The notes under the pieces were generated by a model, which was not told where the DNA came from, searched no databases, and saw nothing but the letters and a program-made list of their open reading frames with translations. A DNA stretch of 64,000 nt. Origin: Cloeon dipterum (taxonomy: Eukaryota; Arthropoda; Insecta; Ephemeroptera; Baetidae). Below, in pieces: positions 12,230 through 21,752 of this stretch. The stretch covers positions 25,610,545 to 25,674,544 of the forward strand of contig NC_088790.1 in the NCBI RefSeq assembly GCF_949628265.1. The letters are read 5' to 3'. The stretch's first letter is position 1. Each line of letters opens with the position of its first letter. Position numbers and translations under genes: made by a program.

Positions 12230-12495
12230 TTTAACATTTAATTAACATTTTTTATAATTTCGTTCTATAAGTAATGTCTCCGGTCGGCACTCTCATAGCA
12301 AGCTAGTTTCTGCGGTTGTGAATTAAACGTTACTTTCACTCCGAATTGTGTGTTAAAATAAACGAGGAAACAGTTAATCTGACTGATTGTGTGTGCTCTG
12401 TTCCGCCTTTCTAGCTGCGACAGGCCATCGAGCTGCTAAAATTTATTCAGAATTCGATATCGGGAACAAGAACAGTGCGGACTAAAGTGAGGGAC

Positions 12496-13532
12496 ATGGA
12501 GTTAGTTAGCAAGCAAGTTGCTGGACTCTTTTTACTGCTGTGCATCCTGCATTTCGCGATCAGTGATGAATCATGTGTTTTTTCAACAAAGAAGAGTAAG
12601 AAATTTTGTGTTTAAACATTCCATATATTGCGTTTTATTTCAGGTTTATCGTCAAAATATGATTTTGTGGAATATATAAAAGACACATTCCAAAATGACA
12701 GCAGTAAATGCGTCAGTTGCAATGAAATTTACTCGTCACAATCTAAGTTTGAAGCTAATTGTCTACAAAAAAAATCAAACGGTAACTTATCTGTCTTATC
12801 AACCCTGAACACAGTAAAGAAGAAAATTGTATTATAGGAGATAGATTTTACTTGGCAGCGCATCATCTCAAGGAAAACCAAACGTGTGCACTGGTGTGCT
12901 CCTGTCCAGACATCATCAAAATTTTCAAAAGCACCTATAAGGAAAGGTTTAATGGCGAATTTTCAGGATGCGAAAAGAAAAAGTTGAACGATGTATTTAA
13001 AAATTATTTTTGCACGAATGACAATGGTGCAAGCTCAGAATCGGAAAAACTGAACAAAACAATCTCGAACTCATCTCTTTTAGCAATTTCTTGTCCGATA
13101 ATAAGTTTTAATTCCAGTTCAGATTCCGAGGTTAAAATTCTGCGGGCGATCTCTAGTATTCTAGCCATCCTGCTTTTCCTGCAGTCTGCTTACCTGCTAA
13201 AAACAAAATCGGTTGATTGCAAGAAACCACTAAAAAATGATGAAAAGGTTGAATTGATTGAGCTGCAAGCTACAGGTATAACAACAGTAGAAGTGGAGAA
13301 TGAAGAGCAGCCTGCGATAGAGGAAGTCAATGAAAATTACAACACCTGTGGAGGAGCTGCTTCGACGACTTGTCAGAGCTCTCCCCGCGAAGAACTTTGT
13401 TTTGGCAAGGAGGTCATTTACAGCGATGGAATCCAAAATATATTAGATCGAGATTTCACTGGGCCGCTGGCCGACTCATTCAACATTTACGAAAGGATTT
13501 CATTCCCCGATGAAGATCCAAACGATGAGTGA
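12496..13532 (+). CDS. Array copy 1: predicted type I membrane protein, 310 aa
   Basis: Exons 12496-12595, 12644-12781 and 12838-13532 join in frame (both introns phase 1, 48 and 56 nt). Residues 1-23 form a signal peptide with a Leu-rich core. The ectodomain (about 24-179) has a CVSC motif, the block ENQTCALVCSC, further Cys and several Asn-X-Ser/Thr sites (NQT, NKT, NSS). One membrane helix spans about 180-201. The tail (about 202-310) carries an acidic stretch and a terminal block with GKEVIYSDGIQNIL and NIYERISF. YERI fits the YxxPhi sorting consensus. The family is not recognised, and the role (surface receptor or adhesion protein) is inference. An AATAAA is not obvious at the position used in other copies, where this copy reads 'aatgaaa'. 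The start was chosen because an in-frame stop lies upstream and the signal peptide begins there. This is one of two intact copies. Confidence 0.75.
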
Positions 13533-14049
13533 AAGTTTTGTATTGACAATGTTTTTAATTTTCTGTTTTCTCAGCTTTTATGAATTTTGCAGCAATTTTC
13601 CTTCTATAGTTTGTTTTAAATGCTTCATTCGTGCTGTTAGTTATAGTAAAATCAAATGAAAGTTAGAGCAAAAATAGTAAAAAAAAAACAACAAACTTAA
13701 TATGTCGGTCATGTTGGCCATTTGAAGTTAAGCAGTGAATTTTCCTTTTTATTTGTGTGTATTATGCTTTATCAAATATTGCTATATATGGTTGCGTGTA
13801 TTTTAAATCAGACGAAAATGGTGTGCTTCTTGCATTAAAATGATAAAAAAGCAGTTATATCATGAAAAGCGTATTTTATTTCTTGCAGTTCTTAGATTCC
13901 TATGCAACTCGTTTTACCCTCATGACAACATTTATTCCTTTTATTGTGTCACGTTTCAAAAACGATGCATCTGATCACTTATTGTTAGAGGTCTCAGCCA
14001 GCCGGCAAATTTCGGGTCACGTGGGCAGCCACAAGCCGCCGTGAATCTG

Positions 14050-14190
14050 GCTAAGCTGCGCCAGCCACCGGTGAAAAAAAGCCCAAAATTAAAAAGTGCA
14101 GGAGAAAAAATGTATTTCTGCACTTCGGTCCGTTAAGCACCGTCAAACATAACGTTTAAAATATTGTCAGTCGCACCAGCCGCCGCCTTA
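14050..14190 (+). repeat. Repeat R8, copy in array spacer
   Basis: Block beginning 'cagccaccggtgaaaaa' and continuing 'attaaaaagtgcaggag', 'ttcggtccgttaagcacc' and 'tttaaaatattgtcag'. It is shared with 62975-63110, about 49 kb away, but only the flanking 'cagccgccg' parts recur in the other array spacers. It may be a small element that inserted into one spacer. Confidence 0.65.
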
Positions 14191-14507
14191 AATCTCGCGG
14201 CTGAGACCTCAAGAAAAAATATAAATATTTTTAATAAATTTGATCCCCATTACATTTTTTTTAAATTTTAAATTTCGTTTTTCAAATGGCTCTCTGACCG
14301 TCACACCCAGCAAACTAGTTCCTGCGGTTGTGAATTGAACGCCACTTCCACCCCGAAATGTGTTTTAAAATAAACGAGGAAATAGTTGTCCTGGCTGATT
14401 GGGTGTGCTCTGTTCCGCCTTTCAAGCTGCAACAGGCCATCGAGCTGCTAAAATTTATTCAGAATTCGATATCGGGAACAAGAACAGTGCGGACTAAAGT
14501 GAGGGAC

Positions 14508-15476
14508 ATGGAGTTAGTTAGCAAGCAAGTTGCTGGACTCTTTTTGCTGCTGTGCATCCTGCATTTCGCGATCAGTGATGATTCATGTGTTTTTTCAACA
14601 AAGAAGAGTAAGAAAATTTGTGTTTAAACATTCCATATATTGCGTTTTATTTCAGGTTTATCATCAAGATATGATTTTGTGGAATATTTAAAAGACACAT
14701 TCCAAGATGACAGCAGTAAATGCGTCAGTTGCAATACAATTTCTTCGACAAACTCTAAATACGAAGCTAATTGTCTGCAAAAAACATCAAACGGTAACTT
14801 ATCTGTCTCATCAACCCTGAACACAGTAAAGAAGAAAATTGTATTATAGGAGAAAGATTTTACTTGGCTATGCGTCATCTTAAGGATATAAACCAAACGT
14901 GTGCATTGGTGTGCTCCTGTTCAGATTTTTCCAAAATTGTTAAAAAAATTGCATGAATACGTCATCCGTTTTTAAGGAGAAGACCAGCGAATCGGGATAC
15001 GAAAAGTTGAAAATGAACGATATGCTTAACAAATATTCTCGCTTGAATGCTTATAGCTTAGAATTGGAAAACTATTTTAATATTCTGCTGGCTCTCTCTA
15101 GTATTCAAACCATCCTGCTTTTCCTGCAGACTGCTTACCTGATCAAGACAAAATTGGCCTACTTCAACAAATCGCTCCAAAATCCAGAAGCAAAAATTGA
15201 ATTGATTGAGCTGCAGGCTACAGGTAAAACAACAGTATAGTGGAGAATGAAAAGCAGCCTGCCATAGTGGAAGTCAAAGACCATTCCAACGCCTGTGGAG
15301 AAGCTGCTTCAACGAATTGTCAGATCCAAGAACTTACAATTAGTCCTGGAAAGGCGGTCATTTACAGCGATAGAATCCAGAATATATTAGAAGGAGGTTT
15401 CACCGGGATGGTGGCCGATTCATTCAATATTTACGAAAGGATTTCATTGCGCAATGAAGATCCAAAGGACAAGTGA
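14508..15476 (+). pseudogene. Array copy 2: frameshifted paralogue
   Basis: Exon 1 (14508-14607) and exon 2 (14656-14793) are intact and nearly identical to copy 1. Exon 3 (from 14850) loses one base in an A-run at about 14942-14948 relative to copy 5, giving a stop at 14953-14955. It loses another base near 15237-15239, giving a second stop. The frame is open on either side of both lesions and keeps the membrane helix, the tail block and the terminal NIYERIS motif. AATAAA occurs at about 15598. The ectodomain is the second type (VFKEKTSESGY), shared with copies 4 and 5. Either the gene is dead, with a product ending before the membrane helix, or both losses are sequencing errors. The first is in a homopolymer; the second is not. 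Confidence 0.75.
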
Positions 15477-16467
15477 AAGTTTTGCATTAACCGTATTTAT
15501 TATTTTATATATCTTCAGCTTATACTTATATTAATTTTTACAGCAATTTTCCTTATTTTGTAGTTGGTTTTGAATTCTGTTAATATTAACAAAATCAAAT
15601 AAAAATTTGAGCATATACAATAAAATTAATGTAATGAACAATAATAATGTGGTTATGTTGTACATTTTATTTTAAATTAATGGTTTTTCGATTGAAACTC
15701 TAAATTAGAGCAGGTTTCTAAGCAAGTAGATTCATAATTACATTTGAAGTTAATCAATGAATTTCTCTTTGATTTGTGTGTATTTATGCTTCATCAAATA
15801 TAGCTATATGTATATGGTTGTGTGTATTTTAATTCAGACAAAAATGGTGTGCTTCTTAATTTAAAAAAAAAAAAAAACTATAAAAATCATGAAAAGTGTA
15901 TATTTTATTTCTGTAGCTCGCTTCATCCTCATGACCAGATTTTTTCATTTTAAAGTGTCTCGTTTCAAATATGGTGCACCTGATCACTTCAAATTAGAGG
16001 TCTCAGCCAGCCTGCTAATTTTGGGTCACGTCGGCAACCGCCAGCCGCCGTGAATATGGCTAAACTGCGCCAGCCACGACAGCCGCCGCCGGGCAAAAAA
16101 ATCGGCTAAGCCGGCCCCGCCAGCCGCTGCTTTTAATATCGCGGCTGAGACCTCTAGTAAAAATATATAAAAATAATTTGGTCCTCATTGTTTATAGCAT
16201 TTTAAACATTTAATTAACATTTTTTTAAAATTTCGTTCTATTAATGTCTCTGGCTGGCACTCTCAGCAAGCAAGTTCATGAGGTTGAGAATTGATCGTCA
16301 CTCTCGCACCGAATTAATATATTAAAATGTGTATTAAAAATAGACAAGGAAATAGTTGTTGTAACTGATTGTGTTTGCTCTGTTCCGCCTTTAAAGATGC
16401 GACATGTCTTCGAGCTGCTTGAATTTATTCAGAATTTTATAGAACAGTGCGGACTAAAGTGAGGGAC

Positions 16468-17497
16468 ATGGAGTTAGTTGCTGGACTCTTTTTGCTGTGC
16501 ATCCTGCGATTCACGATCAGTGATGAATCATGTGTTATATCAACAAAGAAGTGTTAGAAATTTTGATTTTAAACATTCCATTATATGACGTTTCATTTCA
16601 GGTTTATCGCCAAGGAATGATTTCTTGGATGATTTACATGAAATCTTCCGGAGTTACAGAAGTAAATGCTTCAGTTGTGATAAAATTCACTCGACAAACG
16701 AAAAGTTTGAAGCTAGTAACTGCCTACAAAACGCATCAAACGGTAAATTTTCTGTCTAATTAACCCTGAACACCGTATATAAAAAAGAAAATTATATTAT
16801 AGGAAAATTCACGAAAAGATTTTACTTGGCAGCTCATCATCTTAAGGAAAACCAAACGTGTGCACTGGTGTGCTCCTGTTCCGACTTCATCAAAATTTTC
16901 AATAACACCTATAAGGAAAGGTTTAATGGCGAATTTTCGGGATGCGAAAAGAAAAAGTTGAACTTTATATTTAAAAATGATTCTTGCCTGAATGATAATG
17001 GAGCAAGCTTAGAATCGGAAAAACTGAACAAAACAATCTCGAACTCATCTCTTGTAGCAACTTCTTGTCCGATAAACAGTTTAAATTCCAGTTCAGATTC
17101 CGAGGTTAATATTCTGCGGGCGATCTCTAGTATTCTAGCCATCCTGCTTTTCCTGCAGACTGCTTACCTGCTCAAGACAAAAACGATGTATTGCAACAAA
17201 CCACTCAAAAACGAAGAAAAAATTGAATTCATTGAGCTGCAGGCTACAGGTGAAGCAGCCGCTGTGGAGAATGAAGAGCAGCCTACTGCGATAGAGGAAG
17301 TCAATGAAAATTACAACGCCTGTGAAGGAGCTGCTTCAACGAATTGTCAGAGCCAAGAACTTTGCTTTGGCAAGGAGGTCATTTACAGCGATGGAATCCA
17401 AAATATTTTAGATCGAGATTTCACTGGGCCGCTGGCCGACTCATTCAACATTTACGAAAGGATTTCATTCCCCGCTGATGATCCAAACGATGAGTGA
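16468..17497 (+). CDS. Array copy 3: predicted type I membrane protein, 306 aa
   Basis: Exons 16468-16552, 16602-16742 and 16803-17497 are joined by phase 1 introns. The signal peptide is short (MELVAGLFLL core, lacking the SKQV of copies 1, 2 and 4). Exon 2 is the most diverged of the five. Exon 3 has exactly the length of copy 1 (695 nt) and the same ectodomain type with the NGEFSGCEKKKLN block, membrane helix ILRAISSILAILLFLQTAYLL, and a tail ending YERISFPADDPNDE. The intron 1 donor is altered from 'gtaag' to 'gttag' and the last exon base changes the junction residue to Cys, so splicing may be weaker. A poly(A) signal AATAAA lies at 17621-17626. The product is a predicted surface glycoprotein of unknown function. 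Confidence 0.72.
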
Positions 17498-18287
17498 ATG
17501 TTTTGCGTTGAAAGAGTGTCTAATCATCTATTTTTAGGCTTTCCTGAATTTTTTTAAACAATTTTCATTTTATAGTACGTTTTAAAAGCTTCATTCATGC
17601 TGTTACTTAAATTAAAATCAAATAAAAATTAGAGCAAAAAAAATTAATGTAATGCACTATAATAAATGGCCATTCGAAACTTTCTCTTTGATTTGTGTGT
17701 ATTTATGCTTCATCAAATATAGCTATATATGGTTACGTGTATTTTAATTCAGACAAAAATGGTGTGCTTCTGATTTGAAAAACTATAAAATTATGAATAT
17801 AATGTTTATTTTATTTCTATGCAACTCGCTTTATCCTCATGACCCCATTTTTTCCTTATGATGCACCTGATACTTCAAATCCGCACCAGCCTGCAAATTA
17901 TGGGCTGCCAGCCGCCGTAAATCTGGCTAAGCCGGCCCTCCAGCCGCTGCCTTTAATATCGCGGCTCTATAGAAAAAACGTTTATTAAATAATTTAGTCT
18001 TCATTGTTTATAGCATTTTAAACATTTAATTAACATTTTTTTAAAATTTCGTTCTATTAATGTCTCTGGCCGGCACTCTCAGCAAGCAAGTTCATGCGGT
18101 TGAGAATTGATCGTCACTCTCGCACCGAATTAATATATTAAAATATGTATTAAAAATAGACAAGGAAATAGTTGTTGTGACTGATTGTGTTTGCTCTGTT
18201 CCGCCTTTAAAGATGCGACATATCTTCGAGCTGCTAGAATTTATTCAGAATTTTATAGAGGAAACATTAACAGCTGAAGTGAGGGAC

Positions 18288-19292
18288 ATGGAGTTCGTTA
18301 GCAAGCAAGTGGTTGGACTCTTTTTACTGCTGTGCATCCTGCGTTTCGCGATCAGTGATGATTCATGTGATTTTTCAACTTGTTACAAGAAAAGTAAGAA
18401 ATTATAATTTTAAACATTCCATATATTGCGTTTTATTTCAGGTTTATCATCAAAAAATGATTTCGTGGATTATTTTAAAGAAACATTCCAAAGCAACAGC
18501 AGTAAATGCGTCAGTTGCAATGAAATTTACTCTTCAGACTCTAAATTTGAAGCTAATTGTCTACAAAAAACATCAAAAGGTAACTTGTCTGTCTCATCAA
18601 CCATGGACACTGCATAAAAAAGACAATTATATTATAGGAAAATTTACGAAAAGATTTTACTTGGCAGCGCATCATCTTAAGGAAAACCAAACGTGTGCAC
18701 TGGTGTGCTCCTGTTTAGACTTTTCCAAAATTGTCAAAAATATTAGCATTCATGCGGCATCCGTCTTTAAGGAAAAGACAAGTGAATCAGGATGCGAAGC
18801 GGAAAAGTCGAAAATGAACGATATACTTAACAAATATTATCTCAAGAATGACAATAGAGCTAGTTTAAAAATGAGAAAGTCCTGTTCAGATTCGGAAGTT
18901 AACATTCTGCGGGCAATCTCTAGTATTCTAGCCATCCTGCTTTTCCTGGAGACTGCTTTTACCTGCTCAAGACAAAAATATTACCTACGCTCAAAAATCC
19001 AGACAAAATTGAATTAATTGGGCTGCAGCAGGCTAAAGGTAAAACAGCAGTGGAGAACAAAGAGCGGCCTCCGAGAGTGGAAGTAGTCAGTGACCATTCG
19101 AACACCTGTGGTGGAGCTGCTCCAACGAATTGTCAGAGCACTCCAAGCAAAGAATTTTGTTTTGGCAAGGAGGTCATTTACAGCGATGGGATCCAAAATA
19201 TATTAGATCAAAATTTCACTGGGCCGCTGGCCGATTCATTCAACATTTACGAGAGGGTTTCATTCCGCGTTGAAGATCCTAACGATGAGTGA
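18288..19292 (+). pseudogene. Array copy 4: paralogue with frameshift in the membrane helix
   Basis: Exons 18288-18393, 18442-18579 and 18638 onward splice in frame as in the other copies. At 18957-18960 the sequence reads 'gctttta' where copies 1, 3 and 5 read 'gctta'. This two-base gain shifts the frame inside the membrane segment and gives a stop at 19015-19017. The original frame resumes afterwards and is open to the usual stop at 19290-19292, including the conserved tail block and NIYERVSF. As read, the product would have an almost complete helix and a short new tail. The ectodomain is of the second type. AATAAA occurs at 19399-19404. The lesion is recent, or an assembly error in a T-run. 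Confidence 0.72.
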
Positions 19293-20094
19293 ACGTTTTG
19301 CGTTGACAGAGTGTGTTTATTTAATCTTATAATATTTTTATGCTTTCATGATTTTTTATGCGATTTATCTTTTATCGTTTGTTCATTCTGTTAATTTTAA
19401 TAAAATGAAATAGAAATTAGAGAAAAAGTATAAAAAATATAATTAAAGTTGGGCATGTTGGCTATTTGAAACTCAGAATTAGAGCAAGTTACCAAGCGAA
19501 ATTAATAATTACATTAGAAGTAGTTAAACAGTGAATTTTCACTTTGATTTATGTGTGTATTTATATGCTTCATCAAATAAATATGGTTGCGTGTATTTTA
19601 AATCAGACAAAACGGTGTGCTTATTAAATTAAAAAACTTTGAATCATGAAAAGTATGTTTTATTTCTTGCAGTTCATAAATTTCTATGAAACTTGCTGAT
19701 TTTTTTCCTTTTATTGTGTCACTTTTCAAATACGATGATCACTTTACCATCCGCCGCCTTAAATCTCGCGGCTGAGTCATCTAACAAAAATATTTATAAA
19801 GTAATTTGGTCCCCATTTTTTATAGCATTTTAAACATTTATTTAATTTTTATATTCCGATTTTTTATAAATATCTCTTGCCGTCACACCCAGCAAATGAG
19901 TTCCTGTTGAGAATTGATCGTCACTCTCGCACCGAATCGTGTATTAAAAATAGACGAGGAATAAGAGTTGTGGCGGCTGATTGTGTTTGCTCTTTTCCGC
20001 CTTTACAGATGCGACATGTCTTACAATTAGAGCTGCTAGAATTTATTCACAATTTTATAGAGGAAACATTAACAGCGTGGACTAAAGTGAAGAC

Positions 20095-20833
20095 ATGGAG
20101 TTAGTTGCTGGACTCTTTTTGCTGTGCATCCTGCATTTCACGATCAGTGATGAATCATGTGTTATTTCAACAAAGAAGAGTAAGAGTATTTTATTTTAAA
20201 ACATTCCCTATATGACGTTTCATTTCAGGTTTATCGTCAAAATATGATTTCGTGGAATATTTAAAAGAAACATTCCAAGATGACAGCAGTAAATGCGTCA
20301 GTTGCAATACAATTGCTTGGACAAACTCAAAGTTTGAAGCTAATTGTGTACAAAATGGTAACTTTTCTGTCTCATCAACCAAGAACACTCTAAAAAAAGA
20401 AAATTATGTTCTAGGAAAATCTGCGACAAGATTTTACTTGGCAGCGCATCATCTGAAGGAAAACCAAACGTGTGCACTGGTGTGCTCCTGTTTTGCCTTT
20501 TCCAAAATGTTCAACAGAAATTGCATGAGTGTGTCGTCCGTCTTAAAGGAAAAGACAAGTGAATCGGGATGCGAAACAGAAAAGTCGAAAATGAACGACA
20601 TACTTGCAAAATATTCTCGCTTGAATGAAACTCGAGCTTATTCCTTAGAATTGGAAAACCATTTTAATATTCTGCGGGCTATCTCTAGTATTCTAGCCAT
20701 CCTGCTTTTCCTGCAGACTGCTTACCTGATCAAGACAAAAACGGTTTATTGCAACAAATCGCTCCAAGATCCAGAAGCAAAAATTGAATTGATTGAGCTG
20801 CAGGCTTCGTGTGAGACAGCAATGGAAAATTAA
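20095..20833 (+). CDS. Array copy 5: tail-truncated membrane protein, 210 aa
   Basis: Exons 20095-20179, 20229-20357 and 20415-20833 are joined by phase 1 introns. The signal peptide is of the short type. The second ectodomain type (VLKEKTSESGCE) is followed by an intact membrane helix (ILRAISSILAILLFLQTAYLI). Translation ends at a TAA 45-50 codons after the helix, so the conserved tyrosine tail is not encoded. Remnants of that tail (VEVNDHSNAC-like, GKEVIY-like, IYERISF-like) can be read in shifting frames at 20834-21001, so the tail has decayed. AATAAA lies at 21083-21088. The second intron (57 nt) has no in-frame stop, so an unspliced message would still encode a full protein with 19 extra residues. 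It may be functional as a tail-less form, or an early pseudogene. Confidence 0.62.
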
Positions 20834-21001
20834 GATATAGTGGAAGTCAATGACCATTCCAACGCATGTGTAAAGGAGCTGCTTCAACTTTGTCTTGGAA
20901 AAGAGGTCATTTATAGAGCGATAGAATCCAAGATTTATTAGAAGAAGGTTTCATTCGACATTTACGAAAGGATTTCATTCCTCGATAAAGATCCAATAGT
21001 G
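20834..21001 (+). pseudogene. Decayed tail-coding remnant of array copy 5
   Basis: This stretch is homologous to the last roughly 70 codons of copies 1-4 but broken by several indels. Recognisable pieces are 'gtggaagtcaatgaccattc', 'ggtcattta' and 'atttacgaaaggatttcatt'. It follows the premature stop of copy 5. Confidence 0.7.
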
Positions 21002-21579
21002 AAAGTTTTGCGTTGACAGAGTTTTTAATTTTCTATTTTCTCAGCTTTCATGAATTTCTGCTTTATTAATGCTGTTAATTAAAATAAAATCATGTGAATC
21101 ATATAAAATTAGAGAAAAAATAAACTTAGACGATTGATAAGTTCATCACGTTGGCCATTTGAAACTCACAATTAGAGTAGCAGGTTGTCAAGCAAAATTC
21201 ATAATTATATTTCAAGTAAAACAGTGAATTTGATTTGCGTGTATTTATGCTTCGTCTAATATAATAAAAAACTATAAGACATGAAAAGTGTCTATGTCTA
21301 TATATTTTATTTCTATTTAACTCGCTTTACCCTCATGACCAGATTTTTTCTCTATTATTAGTTTCAACCTTTTAAATATATGATACTTACTAATTTAATC
21401 CGGCTACCTTGATATTTCCGGCCTTAGGATTATTTGGGAGAAAACCCAGCGTGTCGCACGTGCGTGTGTTGTTACCTGTTTGTGCGGAAGGGGGAGTTGG
21501 ATTGTCGAGGTCAAGAGCGATCACCCGGGGGTGTGGCCTCAGAGGTTACACACACACTCTCTCTCTCTCTCTCCCGCAG

Positions 21580-21752
21580 TCAGAGGCTGCAGGCAGATCA
21601 TCGAGCAGCTAGAGGATTTTCATTTCCCTTTAACAAATACCGAGACGCCGAGAGAAAGGGCCTCGAGAAAGAAGCAGGCAGTCGCGCTTTGACACCGCTG
21701 TCGTACGATGCGTCGTTGAATTTAAGCCTCCAAGTGGTTGCGCAGAAATACT
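21580..21752 (+). other. Candidate orphan exon, possible array relative
   Basis: A strong acceptor (long CT tract then 'cccgcag', ending 21579) and a strong donor ('ctgtgagt' at 21753) bound 173 nt that is open in one frame across its whole length. Inside it, 'caggcagatcatcgagcagcta' resembles the array leader 'caggccatcgagctgcta'. It could be a diverged 5' exon of the array family or an exon of an unrelated gene. No product is recognised. Confidence 0.3.

Larger units (their letters stand above)
12230..21130 (+). repeat. Tandem array of five paralogous membrane-protein genes
   Basis: Five head-to-tail units have predicted start codons at 12496, 14508, 16468, 18288 and 20095 (spacing 2012, 1960, 1820, 1807). 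Not only exons but also both introns, the 5' leader ('gctctgttccgccttt', then 'gaatttattcagaatt'), the 3' UTR and the spacer ('gtgtatttatgcttcatcaaat', then 'cagccgccgtgaat') are conserved between units. Whole-unit duplication is therefore recent relative to the rest of the window. Spacers and tails have decayed to different degrees, as expected of gene birth and death in one lineage. Confidence 0.9.

Noticed and set aside
14358..14507. N-terminal extension of array copy 2 upstream of the signal peptide (also open in copy 4 from 18177)
   Set aside because: The same region has in-frame stops in copies 1 and 3, so it is a conserved 5' leader rather than coding. The signal peptide starts at the later Met.
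12230..21130. Array as a CRISPR-like or bacterial system
   Set aside because: Spliced genes, AATAAA signals and animal housekeeping neighbours show eukaryotic nuclear DNA; the repeat units are genes, not spacer arrays.
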